Program-made: the position numbers and the translations under genes
From: Acetobacteraceae bacterium
Lineage (GTDB): Bacteria > Pseudomonadota > Alphaproteobacteria > Acetobacterales > Acetobacteraceae
Direction: 5' to 3'
NCBI GenBank assembly: GCA_020848935.1
Contig: JADLHF010000080.1
Coordinates: 1 to 57,084, forward strand
DNA length: 57,084 nucleotides
In this document: piece by piece, positions 43,449 through 53,033 of the stretch
Numbering within the stretch: the stretch's first letter is position 1
Layout: each line of letters begins with the position of its first letter
The notes under the pieces: generated by a model
Databases searched by the model: none
Told to the model about the DNA's origin: nothing
Seen by the model: only the letters and a program-made list of their open reading frames with translations

Positions 43449-45587
43449 GTGAACCACACCACCGCACCGCCGAGCCTGCGTCACAATCCGGCCGAGCCAT
43501 CCTGGATGCTGGCCTGGCGCGGCACCCGGCTGGACATCCACCTGCGCGACGGCGCGCTGCTGGTCGACCATTTCGGCCCCGATCGCGCCGAGCCGCCGCC
43601 GCCGCTGTGGCCGGGCTGGCGCGATTCCGGGATGCGACTCAGCGCCCGCGTGCCCGCGATGGTGCAGATCGGCCACCGCGCCGCACGGGTGGCTTGGCAG
43701 CTCCATCGCTGGCATGTCCAGGATCCCTGGACGCTGGCGATCGAGCTGCGCAGCGCCGACTTCTCGCTGGCCTGCGAGGTGCGTTTCACCGTCGATGCCG
43801 CCACCGGCCTGCTGCTGCGCGCCACCACGCTGCGCCATTGCGGCGAGACGGGCGACATCCCGATCACCGGCGCGCTCAGCGTGTGGCAGACGCTGCGCGG
43901 CCCGATGCACGCGGCCCACACCCTGACCGGCGCCTGGGGGGCGGAGGCGCAGGCCATGGTGCACCCCTGCGGCCCCGCCGTGCTGGAACTGGACAGCCGC
44001 GCCGGCAAGACCGGCTTCGAGTTCCAGCCCTGGCTGGCGCTGGAGGGGGAGGATGGGACGCATGTCTTCGAGCTGCTGTGGTCGGGCAACTGGGCGCTGG
44101 AGGTGCGGCAGCGGCCGGGGGCGACGGTCATTTCCGGCGGGCTGAACGACTGGGGTTTCGCCCACACCCTGCCGCCCGGCGGCGCGCTCGACCTGCCGGA
44201 GGTGCTGCTGGGCTTCGATCCAGGCGACCTCGATGGCGTCACGCGGCGGATGCATGATTGGCGCCGCGCCCGCCGGCCGGACCGGGACCGGCCGGTGCCG
44301 GTGCAGTTCAACACCTGGTATGCGTGTGACGAGGATGTCGATGAGGCCCGCCTGCTGGCGCTGATCCCGCCGGCGGCTTTGCTGGGTTGCGAGGTCTTCG
44401 TGCTCGATGCCGGCTGGTACACCACCCGCGACTGGAATCCGCTGTCCAACTGGCATTCGCGCGCCGGCGACTGGCTGACCGACACCACCCGCTTTCCGCG
44501 CGGCCTGGCCTTCGTCGCCGATGCCTGTCGCGCGGCCGGGATGGCCTTCGGCATCTGGTGCGAGCCGGAGGCGGTCGGCGCCTGCGCCCGGCTGCACCGC
44601 GAACACCCGGAATGGCTGCACCACATCGATGGCCGCGCGCCGGGTGGCGACGAGCGCGGCATCCTGCATCTCGGCGTGCCGGCGGCCTGGGTGCACGCCC
44701 ATACCGTGCTGATCGACCTGGTGCGCGCCACCGGCGCACGCTGGCTGAAATGGGATTTCAACACCGACCTCGCCGCCGGCGGCTGGGCGCCCGAACTGCC
44801 GGCGCGGCTGACCGCGCAGGATCCGCTGGTTGCGCATTACCGCGGGCTGTACCGGTTGCAGGATGCGCTGCGCGACGCGTTCCCCGAACTGGTGCTGGAG
44901 ATGTGTGCCAGCGGCGGCGGACGGATGGACGGGGCGATCCTGGCGCATGCCCATGTCAACTGGATCAGCGACCAGCCGCAGGCGTTGGCCAAGCTGGCGA
45001 TCCATTTCGGCATCCAGCGTGCCCACCCGGCGGTGGTCTGCAACGACTGGCTGGTCGATTGGCCGGCGCGCGCCCATTCCGGCGTGGCGGGGATCGACCG
45101 GCGCGGCGACCTGGCCTTCCGGCTGCGGGTTGCAATGCTGGGCAGCTTCGGCATCTCGGCGCCGATCGGCCGCTGGAGCGAGGCTGACCGGGCAACCGCG
45201 CAGGCCCATGTCGCGCTGTACCGCAGCCGCATCCGTCCGCTGATCCAGCACGGCGACCAGCATCTGTTGACCCCGCCGCCGCCGCTGGATGGGCAGGGGG
45301 ATTGGGCGGCGGTCTGGTACGTGGCCAAGGACGGCAGCCATGGCGCGCTGTTCGCCTTCCGCCTGCAGGGCACGGCCAGCCGGGCGTTTGCCTTGCCCGG
45401 CCTGGCCGGGCCGGCGCGGCATCTCCTGGGCGAGAATGCCAGCTTGACGGGGACGGGGGTCGGGATCGTGCTGGACGCTCCCTACAGCTCCGCCTTGGTG
45501 CTGGTTTCCGCCCAGGGTGTGTCGGAGTCGTCCTTCAGTGATGACTTGGGAAACCCGGATAGCGCGATAGCTGGATTGCCCGCCTGA
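43449..45587 (+). CDS. Alpha-galactosidase (glycoside hydrolase family 36)
   Basis: A 712-residue GH36 melibiase, which cleaves alpha-galactosides such as melibiose and raffinose. N-terminal beta-supersandwich (residues about 1-270), then a catalytic TIM barrel with FNTWYACDEDVDE, FVLDAGWYTTRDW, FGIWCEPEAVG, the nucleophile KWDFNTD (about 433-439) and the acid/base region NWISDQPQAL (about 503-512). No signal peptide is visible, so it is probably cytoplasmic. GTG 43449 follows GGGAGG at 5 bp; TTG 43395 is an alternative start. An MFS or ABC sugar importer is not adjacent. Confidence 0.92.
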   Translation: MNHTTAPPSLRHNPAEPSWMLAWRGTRLDIHLRDGALLVDHFGPDRAEPPPPLWPGWRDSGMRLSARVPAMVQIGHRAARVAWQLHRWHVQDPWTLAIELRSADFSLACEVRFTVDAATGLLLRATTLRHCGETGDIPITGALSVWQTLRGPMHAAHTLTGAWGAEAQAMVHPCGPAVLELDSRAGKTGFEFQPWLALEGEDGTHVFELLWSGNWALEVRQRPGATVISGGLNDWGFAHTLPPGGALDLPEVLLGFDPGDLDGVTRRMHDWRRARRPDRDRPVPVQFNTWYACDEDVDEARLLALIPPAALLGCEVFVLDAGWYTTRDWNPLSNWHSRAGDWLTDTTRFPRGLAFVADACRAAGMAFGIWCEPEAVGACARLHREHPEWLHHIDGRAPGGDERGILHLGVPAAWVHAHTVLIDLVRATGARWLKWDFNTDLAAGGWAPELPARLTAQDPLVAHYRGLYRLQDALRDAFPELVLEMCASGGGRMDGAILAHAHVNWISDQPQALAKLAIHFGIQRAHPAVVCNDWLVDWPARAHSGVAGIDRRGDLAFRLRVAMLGSFGISAPIGRWSEADRATAQAHVALYRSRIRPLIQHGDQHLLTPPPPLDGQGDWAAVWYVAKDGSHGALFAFRLQGTASRAFALPGLAGPARHLLGENASLTGTGVGIVLDAPYSSALVLVSAQGVSESSFSDDLGNPDSAIAGLPA

Positions 45588-46013
45588 CGGCCGCGGCCAC
45601 GGCGGATCGGACGCTTGGCGAACGCGCCGCGCTGTCCGACGAGCACCCGCCCCAGCTCACCGCCTGGAAGGGACGGCGGCTGCATGCGCCGATCGGGGTG
45701 CCGATGCCGGGGCAGGATCGGCACTGCGAGGCTGTATCGCCGGCCGAACACGTCCAAACCCGCGCGTGGGCACAGGAACCACCCGCATCCGCCGCGCGGG
45801 CCGGCGGTGCATCGGTTCAGCCGGCGAATGCCGCCGTGGCGGCTGTCGATCGCGCTGGAGACCGGTACCGGCCGCCGAAGACGCCGGAGCAGTCGCATTT
45901 TCGGCGGTCGACATTACATGCTCTATCGGGTGGAGCCAGGATGAGGCTATACCGCGCGGCAAGACATGACGGCACGCGCCATCATGAGCGCTGGCATGAT
46001 CCGGAGATTGGAA
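45588..46013. other. Gap upstream of the hibernation-factor gene
   Basis: About 425 bp without a supported gene. The only possible signals are the end of a GC-rich spacer and a less GC-rich stretch at about 45895-46010 that may carry the promoter of the next gene. Open frames here are composition artefacts without ribosome binding sites. Confidence 0.4.
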
Positions 46014-47162
46014 ATGGATGCACTTGAGCACGAGTACAGCACGATCCTGCTGGCAGACCACGAGCCGCCCTGTGTCTCGCTGTACCAGCCGACCCATCGT
46101 ACGCATCCCGACAACCAGCAGGATCCAATCCGCTTCCGGAATCTCGTCAAGGAATTGGAGCTCACGCTGGCGCAGAAATATCCTGGCCGGGAGAGTGCAT
46201 CGATCCTGCGCCGGTTTTACGACCTGGCGGAGAATGGCAGCTTCTGGAACCGAGCCCTCGACGGACTCGCGGTCTTTGCGACCGCGGAGCTCTTCAAGGT
46301 CTACCGGCTCCAGCGGTCGGTCAGGGAGATGGCCATTGTCGCCGACAGCTTCCACACGAAGCCGCTCATGCGCTTTCTGCAGTCTGCGGGCCGCTATCAC
46401 GTGCTCGGCCTCAATCGAGAGCAGGCCGTCCTTTTCGAGGGAAACCGTTACGTCATCGATGAACTGGAACTGACGTCCGGATTTCCGCAGACGGCTGCCG
46501 ATGCCCTTGGCCTGAAGGAGGGTGATCCCGAGCGGATGAAGCGGGCGCATGGCCGCGCCGGACCCGGTCTGACCACGCGTCACGGCACGGATGTTCGCCA
46601 GGACTTGGTCGACAACGAGACCGAACGCTTCTTCCGGGCGGTGGACGAGGCGGTGACCGAGCAGTGCTCGCGGCCGTCCGGGATACCTCTTCTGCTGGCG
46701 GCGCTGCCGGAGCACCACCACCTGTTCCGCGCGGTGAGCCGCAATCCGTTCCTGGTGGCGGACACAATCGACACGTACCCCGGCGCCCTGTCGTTGGACA
46801 AACTGCGCGAGCGCGCCTGGCAGCTCCTGCTTCCGCGATACCTTGAGCGGCTCAGCGGCCTCGTCGAGCAGTTCGGCGCAGCGAGGGCCGAGGAGCGTGG
46901 CGGTGCGGATCTGGCCGAGGTCGCGCGGGCAGCCGCTGCCGGTCGCGTCGCCACATTGCTGATCGAGGCCGACCGCATGATCCCCGGCCGCTTCGATCCG
47001 GTGAGCGGCGCCATCGCGTTCGCGCCGCCGGACGACGTTGGCGTGGACGACTTGCTGGATGATGTGAGCGAGCACGCGCTCAGGGCAGGTGGCGAGGTGG
47101 TGATCGTCCCGGCCGAGCGCATGCCCACGGACACCGGCATCGCCGCGATCTATCGCTACTGA
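46014..47162 (+). CDS. baeRF/Balon-type eRF1-Pelota-like ribosome hibernation factor
   Basis: A 382-residue protein that I recognise as a bacterial archaeo-eukaryotic release factor relative (baeRF group, the family of Balon, the cold-shock hibernation factor of Psychrobacter). Family signatures: VSLYQPTHRTHPDNQQDPIR (about 19-38), FRNLVKELE, a middle domain with YHVLGLNREQAVLFEGNRY, and an L7Ae-like C-terminal domain (GRVATLLIEADRMIPGRF, then LLDDVSEHALRAGGEVVIVP). No GGQ tripeptide is present, so peptide release is not expected; A-site occupation of idle ribosomes is. ATG 46014 is chosen because GGAG lies 7 bp upstream; ATGs at 45966 and 45984 are alternatives. Confidence 0.82.
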   Translation: MDALEHEYSTILLADHEPPCVSLYQPTHRTHPDNQQDPIRFRNLVKELELTLAQKYPGRESASILRRFYDLAENGSFWNRALDGLAVFATAELFKVYRLQRSVREMAIVADSFHTKPLMRFLQSAGRYHVLGLNREQAVLFEGNRYVIDELELTSGFPQTAADALGLKEGDPERMKRAHGRAGPGLTTRHGTDVRQDLVDNETERFFRAVDEAVTEQCSRPSGIPLLLAALPEHHHLFRAVSRNPFLVADTIDTYPGALSLDKLRERAWQLLLPRYLERLSGLVEQFGAARAEERGGADLAEVARAAAAGRVATLLIEADRMIPGRFDPVSGAIAFAPPDDVGVDDLLDDVSEHALRAGGEVVIVPAERMPTDTGIAAIYRY

Positions 47163-47663
47163 CTTCCGAAAGGGCGTGGAATGACGCTGCTCAGCCATCC
47201 GCCCGCATCGCCTGTGTAGGCAATTGGCTGAATTGCGGTTGGTATCGCGCGCCCTCCCGCGGCGAAGCCGCCGCAGGGGGGTGGCCGGTGGCGGCACGCC
47301 AAGCAGGGCTGGACAGAAACAGCGTCGAAATCCGAGCGGATCCTCAACGCACAAGATAGCGTGACGTCCACTTCGGGCCGGAAAACCCGGCGGAAACCCG
47401 TGCCGACCGCCGTCTCGCGATCCTTGAGGCGGTCGGGATGGGCCGCCGCTGCCGCCCCAATCGGAAGTGGCGTGCCGGGGTATTTCCACGCCGGTCGTGG
47501 CGCTGTTTCCTGGTCCGGGCAGGCATGGCGGCAGCATGGTCGCGGCCGGGGTGCGCCCGCCCGGTGCCCAAGCGGCGTTTGCCGACGACGCGGATGCCTT
47601 CCAGCGGTCCGAAGTGGGGAATCAGGGGAAGGCTGGCGGGCCGGACGGCGCCCCGGCACTTGC
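47163..47663. other. Gene-poor gap between hibernation factor and FloA operon
   Basis: About 500 bp. Frames on both strands are open (for example 47156-47659 minus), but all are arginine/proline-rich and typical of overlapping high-GC noise. A minus-strand frame ends in a short peptide (FSGPKWTSRYLVR) that could be a decayed gene end. No clear RNA or repeat seen. Confidence 0.4.
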
Positions 47664-47972
47664 CTACTCGTGCGAAGGCGGCTCCAGGGCCCGGCACGGT
47701 CCGAGCACGGTCATCAGCACGATCCCGCGGCGTGCTTCCGCCAGGGTGGCGAAGTGGCGGCGGGGGGCGGGCGCGCGGGCGGGGTGCTGGGGCGCCACGG
47801 CTGGTGGCGCGCGCGGCGGCGCGGGGCGCGGGGGCGGGGGGCCGATCTTGCGGGCGGCGGCGGTTTCGTGGGCCAGCAGCCGGGCGCGGCGGCGGCGGAG
47901 CCAGGGCCGCGCGGTGCCGAGGAGGAAGGCGAGGCCGAACGAGGCCACGACCAGGAGCGAGAGGGTGTTCAT
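47664..47972 (-). CDS. Small membrane-anchored protein in the FloA operon
   Basis: A 102-residue protein: one N-terminal transmembrane helix ([19 protein letters not shown]), an arginine-rich stop, a long proline/alanine linker, and a conserved-looking end [20 protein letters not shown]. Its start overlaps the floA stop by four bases, so it is translated with floA. I recall similar short proteins ending in a RR-I/V-LxxILGP motif in related bacteria, of unknown function. It may tether something to the FloA membrane domain. Confidence 0.65.
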   Translation of the reverse strand: MNTLSLLVVASFGLAFLLGTARPWLRRRRARLLAHETAAARKIGPPPPRPAPPRAPPAVAPQHPARAPAPRRHFATLAEARRGIVLMTVLGPCRALEPPSHE

Positions 47973-48961
47973 GGCTGGCCGGGGCGCGGCGGGGGGATGG
48001 ACGGATCACTCTCGGGGGCGGCGATGGCGTCGCGCATGGCGGTGTCGGCCTGGATGTTTCGCATGCGGTAGTAGTCCATCACGCCGAGCTGGCCCTGGCG
48101 GAAGGCGTCGGCCATGGCGCGGGGCACTTCGGCCTCGGATTCCACCACGCGGGCGCGCATTTCCTGTTCCAGGGCGACGGCCATGGCGCGGCGTTCCTCG
48201 GCCTTGGCCTGGGCGATCTGCTTGTCGGCGTTGGCCTGGTCGATCTGCAGCTTGGCGCCGATGTTGCTGCCGACATCGACGTCGGCGATGTCGATCGACA
48301 GGATCTCGTAGGCGGTGCCGGCGTCGAGCCCCTTGGAGAGCACGTGCTTGGAGATGTGGTCGGGGTTTTCCAGCACGTCCTTGTGGGACAGCGAGGAGCC
48401 GATGGTGCTGACCATGCCCTCGCCGACGCGCGCGATGATGGTCTCCTCGCCGGCGCCGCCCACCAGGCGGTCGATATTGGTGCGCACGGTGACGCGGCAG
48501 ACGGCCATGAGCTGGATGCCGTCGCGGGCGACGGCGGCGATGCGCGGGGTTTCGATCACCTTGGGGATGACCGACATCTTCACCGCCTCCAGCACGTCGC
48601 GCCCGGCCAGGTCGATGGCGGCGGCGCGCTTGAAGGCGAGAGGGATGGAGGCCTTGTCGGCGGAGATCATGGCGTTGACCACGCGCACCACGTTGCCGCC
48701 GGCGAGGAAATGCGCCTCCAGGTCGTTGAGCGGGATGTCGAGCCCGGCCTTCACCGCGCTGATGCGGGCGTTGATGATGGTGCTCGGCGGCACGCGGCGC
48801 AGGCGCATGGCGATCAGGGTGAGCAGGCCGACATAGGCGCCCGAGGCCCAGGCGGCGATCCACAGCGGCACCGGCACCAGGTAGAACAGGAAGGCGAGCA
48901 GGCCAAGGACGAGGATCAGCAGGCCGCCTGCGCCGATGACGTCGAATGCAATGCCGCTCAT
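47969..48961 (-). CDS. floA: Flotillin-like protein FloA
   Basis: A 330-residue membrane scaffold of the FloA/YqfA family. A hydrophobic N-terminus ([20 protein letters not shown]) is followed by the SPFH-like part ([37 protein letters not shown]) and a coiled, alanine/glutamate-rich C-terminal region ([20 protein letters not shown]). FloA organises functional membrane microdomains. It starts 3 bp after nfeD, the usual partner, and overlaps the small membrane protein gene downstream. Confidence 0.93.
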   Translation of the reverse strand: MSGIAFDVIGAGGLLILVLGLLAFLFYLVPVPLWIAAWASGAYVGLLTLIAMRLRRVPPSTIINARISAVKAGLDIPLNDLEAHFLAGGNVVRVVNAMISADKASIPLAFKRAAAIDLAGRDVLEAVKMSVIPKVIETPRIAAVARDGIQLMAVCRVTVRTNIDRLVGGAGEETIIARVGEGMVSTIGSSLSHKDVLENPDHISKHVLSKGLDAGTAYEILSIDIADVDVGSNIGAKLQIDQANADKQIAQAKAEERRAMAVALEQEMRARVVESEAEVPRAMADAFRQGQLGVMDYYRMRNIQADTAMRDAIAAPESDPSIPPPRPGQP

Positions 48962-48964
48962 CGG

Positions 48965-50356
48965 CTATTCCTTTGTTGAACGCGCCGGCACGCGCCGCAC
49001 GACGATGCGGTTGCCGTCCACGCGGGCGACGACGATCGGCGTGCCGGCCTCGATGAATTCGCCCTCGGACACCACGTCCACGCGGTGGTCGTCGAAGCTG
49101 GCCATGCCGGCGGGGCGCAGCACGCTGGCGGCGATGCCCTGGCGGCCGAGCCATTGCTGGTCCTGTGCCGGCGGCGCGGTGAAGCCGGCGCCGGCGGCCA
49201 GCCCGGTTTCCAGCACGAAGCTGCGGCCGAAGGGCAGGCGAGGCAGGAAGCGGAACAGCACCAGCATGCCGGCGATGGCCAGCAACAGGGCCAGGATCAC
49301 CTGGAAGCTGGCCTGCAGCAGCGCTTCGGCGGTGGCGCCGCCGCCGACCAGGCTGAGGGTAAAGCCGGCGAGCAGGGCGGCGATGCCGAGCAGGCCGACC
49401 AGCCCGAAGCCGGGGGTGACGAAGATCTCGACCACCAGCAGCACGACGCCGGCGGCGACCAGCAACAATTCCTCCCAGCCGGCCAGCCGCACCAGCCAGT
49501 GGCCCCAGAAGAACAGGCCGATGCTGGCCAGGCCGATGACGCCGGGGAAGCCGAAGCCGGGGGTGCGGATTTCGGTGAACACGCCGAGGATGCCGACGAT
49601 CATCAGCACCGAGCTGATGGTGGGGTGGGTGAGGAAGCGGACCAGGATTTCCGCCCAGCTTGGGGTGACGCGGCGGATCTCGGGGTTGGCGATGTCCAGC
49701 GCACGCAGCAGGGCGGGCAGGTCGGCGGCGCGCAGGTCGGCAAGCTTCAGGGCCAAGGCCTCGTCGGTGGTCAGCGTCAGCAGCTTGCCCTTTTCGATCA
49801 CGCCGGGGATCTCGACGTCGGCGTCCACCATCGCCTCGGCCAGCAGCGGCGGGCGCTTGCGGGCCTCGGCGGTGGCGCGGAATTCCTTGCGGACGTAGGA
49901 GACGGTCTTCTCCCCCACCGGCTGTGGCATCGCCCCGAGGCCGCCGATATCCACCGGCATGGCGGCGCCGATGGTGCCGCCCTCGGCCATGGCGATGCGC
50001 TCGGTGGCGAGCGCGATCAGCGCGCCGGCGGAGATGGCGCGGCGGTTGACGAAGGCGACGGTCGGAGTGCGGGCGGCCAGCAGCGTGTCGCGGATTGCCA
50101 CGGCGGCATCGACGCGGCCGCCCAGGGTGTTGATGTCCAGGATGACGGCGGCGGCGCCGCTGGTGGCCGCCTCATCGAGCACGCGGGCGAGGAAGGGGGC
50201 GAGGCCGAGGTCGATGACACCCCCGATCGGCACGACATAGACATGCGGCCGCGCCGGCTGGGATCGGGCGCTGCCGAAGCCGAGCAGCAGCAGCAGGCAA
50301 GCCAGGGCGATCCGGCCGCGTCGGTGGGCAGCCGGGCTTGTCGCCGGGCGCTGCAT
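48965..50356 (-). CDS. nfeD: NfeD-family ClpP-class membrane serine protease
   Basis: A 463-residue long-form NfeD: signal peptide (LACLLLLLGFGSARS), ClpP-like protease domain with ILDINTLGGRVDAAVAI and catalytic-serine region RRAISAGALIALATERIAMA (about 103-122), four to five transmembrane helices (VLMIVGILGVFTE, LLLVAAGVVLLVVEIF), and a C-terminal OB-fold NfeD domain (QGIAASVLRPAGMASFDDHR, then VVSEGEFIEAGTPIVVARV). Long NfeD proteins cleave stomatin/flotillin partners. Operon with floA. Confidence 0.93.
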   Translation of the reverse strand: MQRPATSPAAHRRGRIALACLLLLLGFGSARSQPARPHVYVVPIGGVIDLGLAPFLARVLDEAATSGAAAVILDINTLGGRVDAAVAIRDTLLAARTPTVAFVNRRAISAGALIALATERIAMAEGGTIGAAMPVDIGGLGAMPQPVGEKTVSYVRKEFRATAEARKRPPLLAEAMVDADVEIPGVIEKGKLLTLTTDEALALKLADLRAADLPALLRALDIANPEIRRVTPSWAEILVRFLTHPTISSVLMIVGILGVFTEIRTPGFGFPGVIGLASIGLFFWGHWLVRLAGWEELLLVAAGVVLLVVEIFVTPGFGLVGLLGIAALLAGFTLSLVGGGATAEALLQASFQVILALLLAIAGMLVLFRFLPRLPFGRSFVLETGLAAGAGFTAPPAQDQQWLGRQGIAASVLRPAGMASFDDHRVDVVSEGEFIEAGTPIVVARVDGNRIVVRRVPARSTKE

Positions 50357-50439
50357 TCGGGTGCTCCGCTCTCTGGCGGCACCACCCTACCGCACCGAAG
50401 CCGCGGAACCCAAGCGGGATCGGGGCAGCCGGGGTCGGG

Positions 50440-52095
50440 CTATGGCGGTGCTGCGGGCCGGCTGAGCAGCACCCAGTTGGCGGTTTCCGTGCGGACAGGG
50501 AAATGCGCGGCCAGATACGGTCCGTAATGGGCCAGGGCGCTTTCGGTCAGCTCGGCGTAGGTGGAGAGCTTCGGGATCAGCACGTGCTCCACCTCGGCGA
50601 AGCAGCGCCTGGCGGGCTGCCACGGGAACTCGGTGTCCATCCACAGGGTGACGCCGCGCGGCGGCGGGCGGCCGAGGATGAAGGCCATCGGGTTGACCTG
50701 GTCCAGCAGCATGATCCCGCCGGCCCGGCGGCCGGGTGCCTCGAACAGGGCGGCGGCTTCCAGCAGGGTGCGGACATATTCCGCCTGGGAGACGCGGACA
50801 TCGCCGCCGACCCAGCGCAGGTCGCGCAACCATGAATAGTCCTTCTCCCGGTTGGCCACCGCGCCGTCCTGCGCCAGCGGCACGGCGAGGCCGCGCAGGT
50901 TGGTGCGATCGACCACCAGGTTGGCGGCACCGGGGCCGATGGCGTCGAAATAGGCCGCCAGGCTGAAGCTGGCGCTGCCGACGCTGGCGATGGGATAGGC
51001 CAGCACGGCGAGCAACGCCCAGCCGGCACCCGGCCGCCCGGCCAGGATGCGGCGCAGCTGGTCATACAGCAGGAACAGCGCGATGCAGCCCAGCGGCAGG
51101 CCGCGCAGCTGGGCGTTCTGCGAGAACACCAGCACGGCACAGCCGATCAGCACCGCGATGGCGGCCGGCAGGTATCCCGGCGCGGTGCGCGCGCGCCACA
51201 GTGCCACGCCTGCCAGCAGGACGGCGCCGTACAGCGCCAGTTCGGTGGCATTGGCCGAGGCCAGCAACACGATGGCGTGGCCGCCGCTGCGCACCGCGCC
51301 GGTCTGCACCGCGGCGGCGATGTCGGCCAGGTAGGCCCAGTTGTACGGGGCGACGGCGTGGGCCGCGGCCAGCACGCCGACCCCGGCCCAGGCCGCCCGG
51401 CGGGCGCGGATATGGGCGGAAAGCACCAGGGCCGCGGCCAGGGCGGCCAGGGCGACCAGGAAATAGGTGATCTTGAGATAGTAGAGCGCCACGATCAGCG
51501 CGGCACCGGTGACAATGTCCCCCCATGGGCGGTCCCGGCGCGGCGGCGGGAACGGGCGCGGCGGCAGGAACAGGATCAGGCTCAGCACGCTGAGCCCCGC
51601 CCAGCCCGCCGCGTTGTAGGACATGGCGAAGGCGAAATGATCGATCAGGCTTCCGGTGTTGGTGGGGATCAGCACGAGGTCGCAAACGAACAGCACGAAC
51701 ACCAGCGCGGGCAGCAGCGGCAGGCGGGGCAGAACGGCGAGCGTGGCGGCGGCGAACAGCACGGCGGTGACGATCAGTTTGCCGGCGATGACGGCGAAGA
51801 CGCCGGGTCCGACCAGGCGGAAGCCCAGCGCGGTCGGCCAGAAGGCAAGGCTGCCGAGCGGGTCGTGGAAATCGGCGTGCGGCACCTGCCCGGCGAGCAG
51901 CCGCCAGGCGCCCTCCAGGTTGAATAGCAGGTCCCATGTCATCAGCCGCGACAGCACGCTGTCCGGTGCCGCCAGCAGCCAAGCCTGCCCCGCCAGGATG
52001 GCACCGGCGAGCAGCGCCAGGAACAGCGGCGATGTGTCGTCGTACACCAGCACGGCGGCAAGGCGGGCGCCGGGGCGGCGCGGTTGCCGTTTCAT
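50440..52095 (-). CDS. Polytopic membrane protein, GT-C-like, paralogue 1
   Basis: A 551-residue protein with about ten to twelve hydrophobic segments and a soluble C-terminal part. Conserved blocks shared with its paralogue at 55054-56718 include RLMTWDLLF, HDPLGSLAF, SLIDHFAFAMSYNA, YYLKITYF, VAPYNWAYL, SANATEL, FSQNAQLRGLPLG, DQVNPMAFILGRPP and LIPKLST. The pattern of a luminal acidic residue after the first helix fits a GT-C mannosyl/arabinosyltransferase-like fold but no catalytic motif is proven. It is divergent from ubiT. Confidence 0.72.
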   Translation of the reverse strand: MKRQPRRPGARLAAVLVYDDTSPLFLALLAGAILAGQAWLLAAPDSVLSRLMTWDLLFNLEGAWRLLAGQVPHADFHDPLGSLAFWPTALGFRLVGPGVFAVIAGKLIVTAVLFAAATLAVLPRLPLLPALVFVLFVCDLVLIPTNTGSLIDHFAFAMSYNAAGWAGLSVLSLILFLPPRPFPPPRRDRPWGDIVTGAALIVALYYLKITYFLVALAALAAALVLSAHIRARRAAWAGVGVLAAAHAVAPYNWAYLADIAAAVQTGAVRSGGHAIVLLASANATELALYGAVLLAGVALWRARTAPGYLPAAIAVLIGCAVLVFSQNAQLRGLPLGCIALFLLYDQLRRILAGRPGAGWALLAVLAYPIASVGSASFSLAAYFDAIGPGAANLVVDRTNLRGLAVPLAQDGAVANREKDYSWLRDLRWVGGDVRVSQAEYVRTLLEAAALFEAPGRRAGGIMLLDQVNPMAFILGRPPPRGVTLWMDTEFPWQPARRCFAEVEHVLIPKLSTYAELTESALAHYGPYLAAHFPVRTETANWVLLSRPAAPP

Positions 52096-52300
52096 GGCAC
52101 GTCAGGGGTCATGGCGCTGCTGATAGCATGGCGGTGGGCGGACTCAAGCAAATGCTGGCCGGCGCCCGCGGTGGCGGTGCGTCGGGGGCCGGGCGGGGCC
52201 GGCGCAGGCATCCGCGATGGAGGACCTGATCCGGTATGCCGCGGTCCCGCGGCCGCCGTGGCTGCCTGCGCCCGCGCGACCCCGCGGCGGCGCGGAGTCA

Positions 52301-52314
52301 ATGACTTGCATCAA
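52301..52314 (+). promoter_or_regulatory. FNR/Anr-type box of the ubiTUV promoter
   Basis: ATGAC-TTGC-ATCAA matches the FNR consensus TTGAT-N4-ATCAA at eight of ten defined positions. Its centre (52307.5) lies about 41 bp before the expected transcription start if TAGGAT at 52338-52343 is the -10 element, which is the class II activation spacing. E. coli ubiUV/ubiT are known to be under oxygen control, which supports the reading. Confidence 0.65.
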
Positions 52315-52370
52315 TGAGTGCGGCGGTTTGCACCTGTTAGGATGGTTTGGACCGTCGTATCGGAGCGTGC

Positions 52371-53033
52371 ATGACCACCGGCATCCCAGCGCCCCTTCAT
52401 CTGATGCGTGCCGGGCTGCGCATGCTGCCCGCGCCGGCGCTGCGGCTGGTCCTTCGCCGCATTTCCGCCAGCCTGCCGCGCAATCACCCCGATCTGGTGC
52501 GCCGGCTGGTCCGCGTGGCACCGGGGCGGTATCTGTTCGAGCCGACCGACCTGACGCAGCGCTTCCTGCTGTGCATCGGCGATGGCGGAGTGATACTGAC
52601 CCTGGCCGCGCCCGGCGAGGCGGCGGACGCCGCCATGCGCGGGAAGCTGGCCATGCTGATCGACCTGCTGGAGGGCCGGCTCGACAGCGACACGGCGCTG
52701 TTCGCCCGCGATATCATCATCGTCGGCGACATGAACCGGGCGGTGGCGTTCCGCAACATACTCGACGGCGAGACGATCAACCTGGTCGGCGATTTCCTCG
52801 CCCGGTTCGGGCCGTTGGCGCCGCCGCTGGGCCGCGCCGCCGCGCGGTTGCACCGCCGCGTGGACGCCGCGCGGCGGCGGCTGGTCGGGGTTCGCGACCG
52901 CGTTCATCGCGCGGCTCATCACGGCCACGACCCGAACGAGGATCTGGCCCGGACGGGGGCGCAGATCGACGATCTGCGGCACCGCGTCGGGCAGCTCGAA
53001 CGGCGCGTACGCCGAGCACCGGAGACGACATGA
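52371..53033 (+). CDS. ubiT: Ubiquinone anaerobic biosynthesis accessory factor UbiT
   Basis: A 220-residue SCP2-domain lipid-binding protein. The SCP2 core runs about residues 40-135 (TQRFLLCIGDGGVILTLAAP, ARDIIIVGDMNRAVAFRNIL). UbiT presents hydrophobic ubiquinone intermediates to UbiU-UbiV when oxygen is absent. It is longer than the E. coli protein (174 residues), with a basic helical C-terminal tail of about 70 residues. GGAG lies 5 bp before the ATG at 52371. Its stop overlaps the ubiU start by ATGA. Confidence 0.92.
   Translation: MTTGIPAPLHLMRAGLRMLPAPALRLVLRRISASLPRNHPDLVRRLVRVAPGRYLFEPTDLTQRFLLCIGDGGVILTLAAPGEAADAAMRGKLAMLIDLLEGRLDSDTALFARDIIIVGDMNRAVAFRNILDGETINLVGDFLARFGPLAPPLGRAAARLHRRVDAARRRLVGVRDRVHRAAHHGHDPNEDLARTGAQIDDLRHRVGQLERRVRRAPETT

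Noticed and set aside
46014-47162. Classical peptide-release activity of the eRF1-like protein
   Set aside because: No GGQ tripeptide is present anywhere in the protein.
47156-47659. Open frames between the hibernation factor and FloA genes
   Set aside because: Arginine/proline-rich on both strands, as expected from high-GC noise; no family resemblance.
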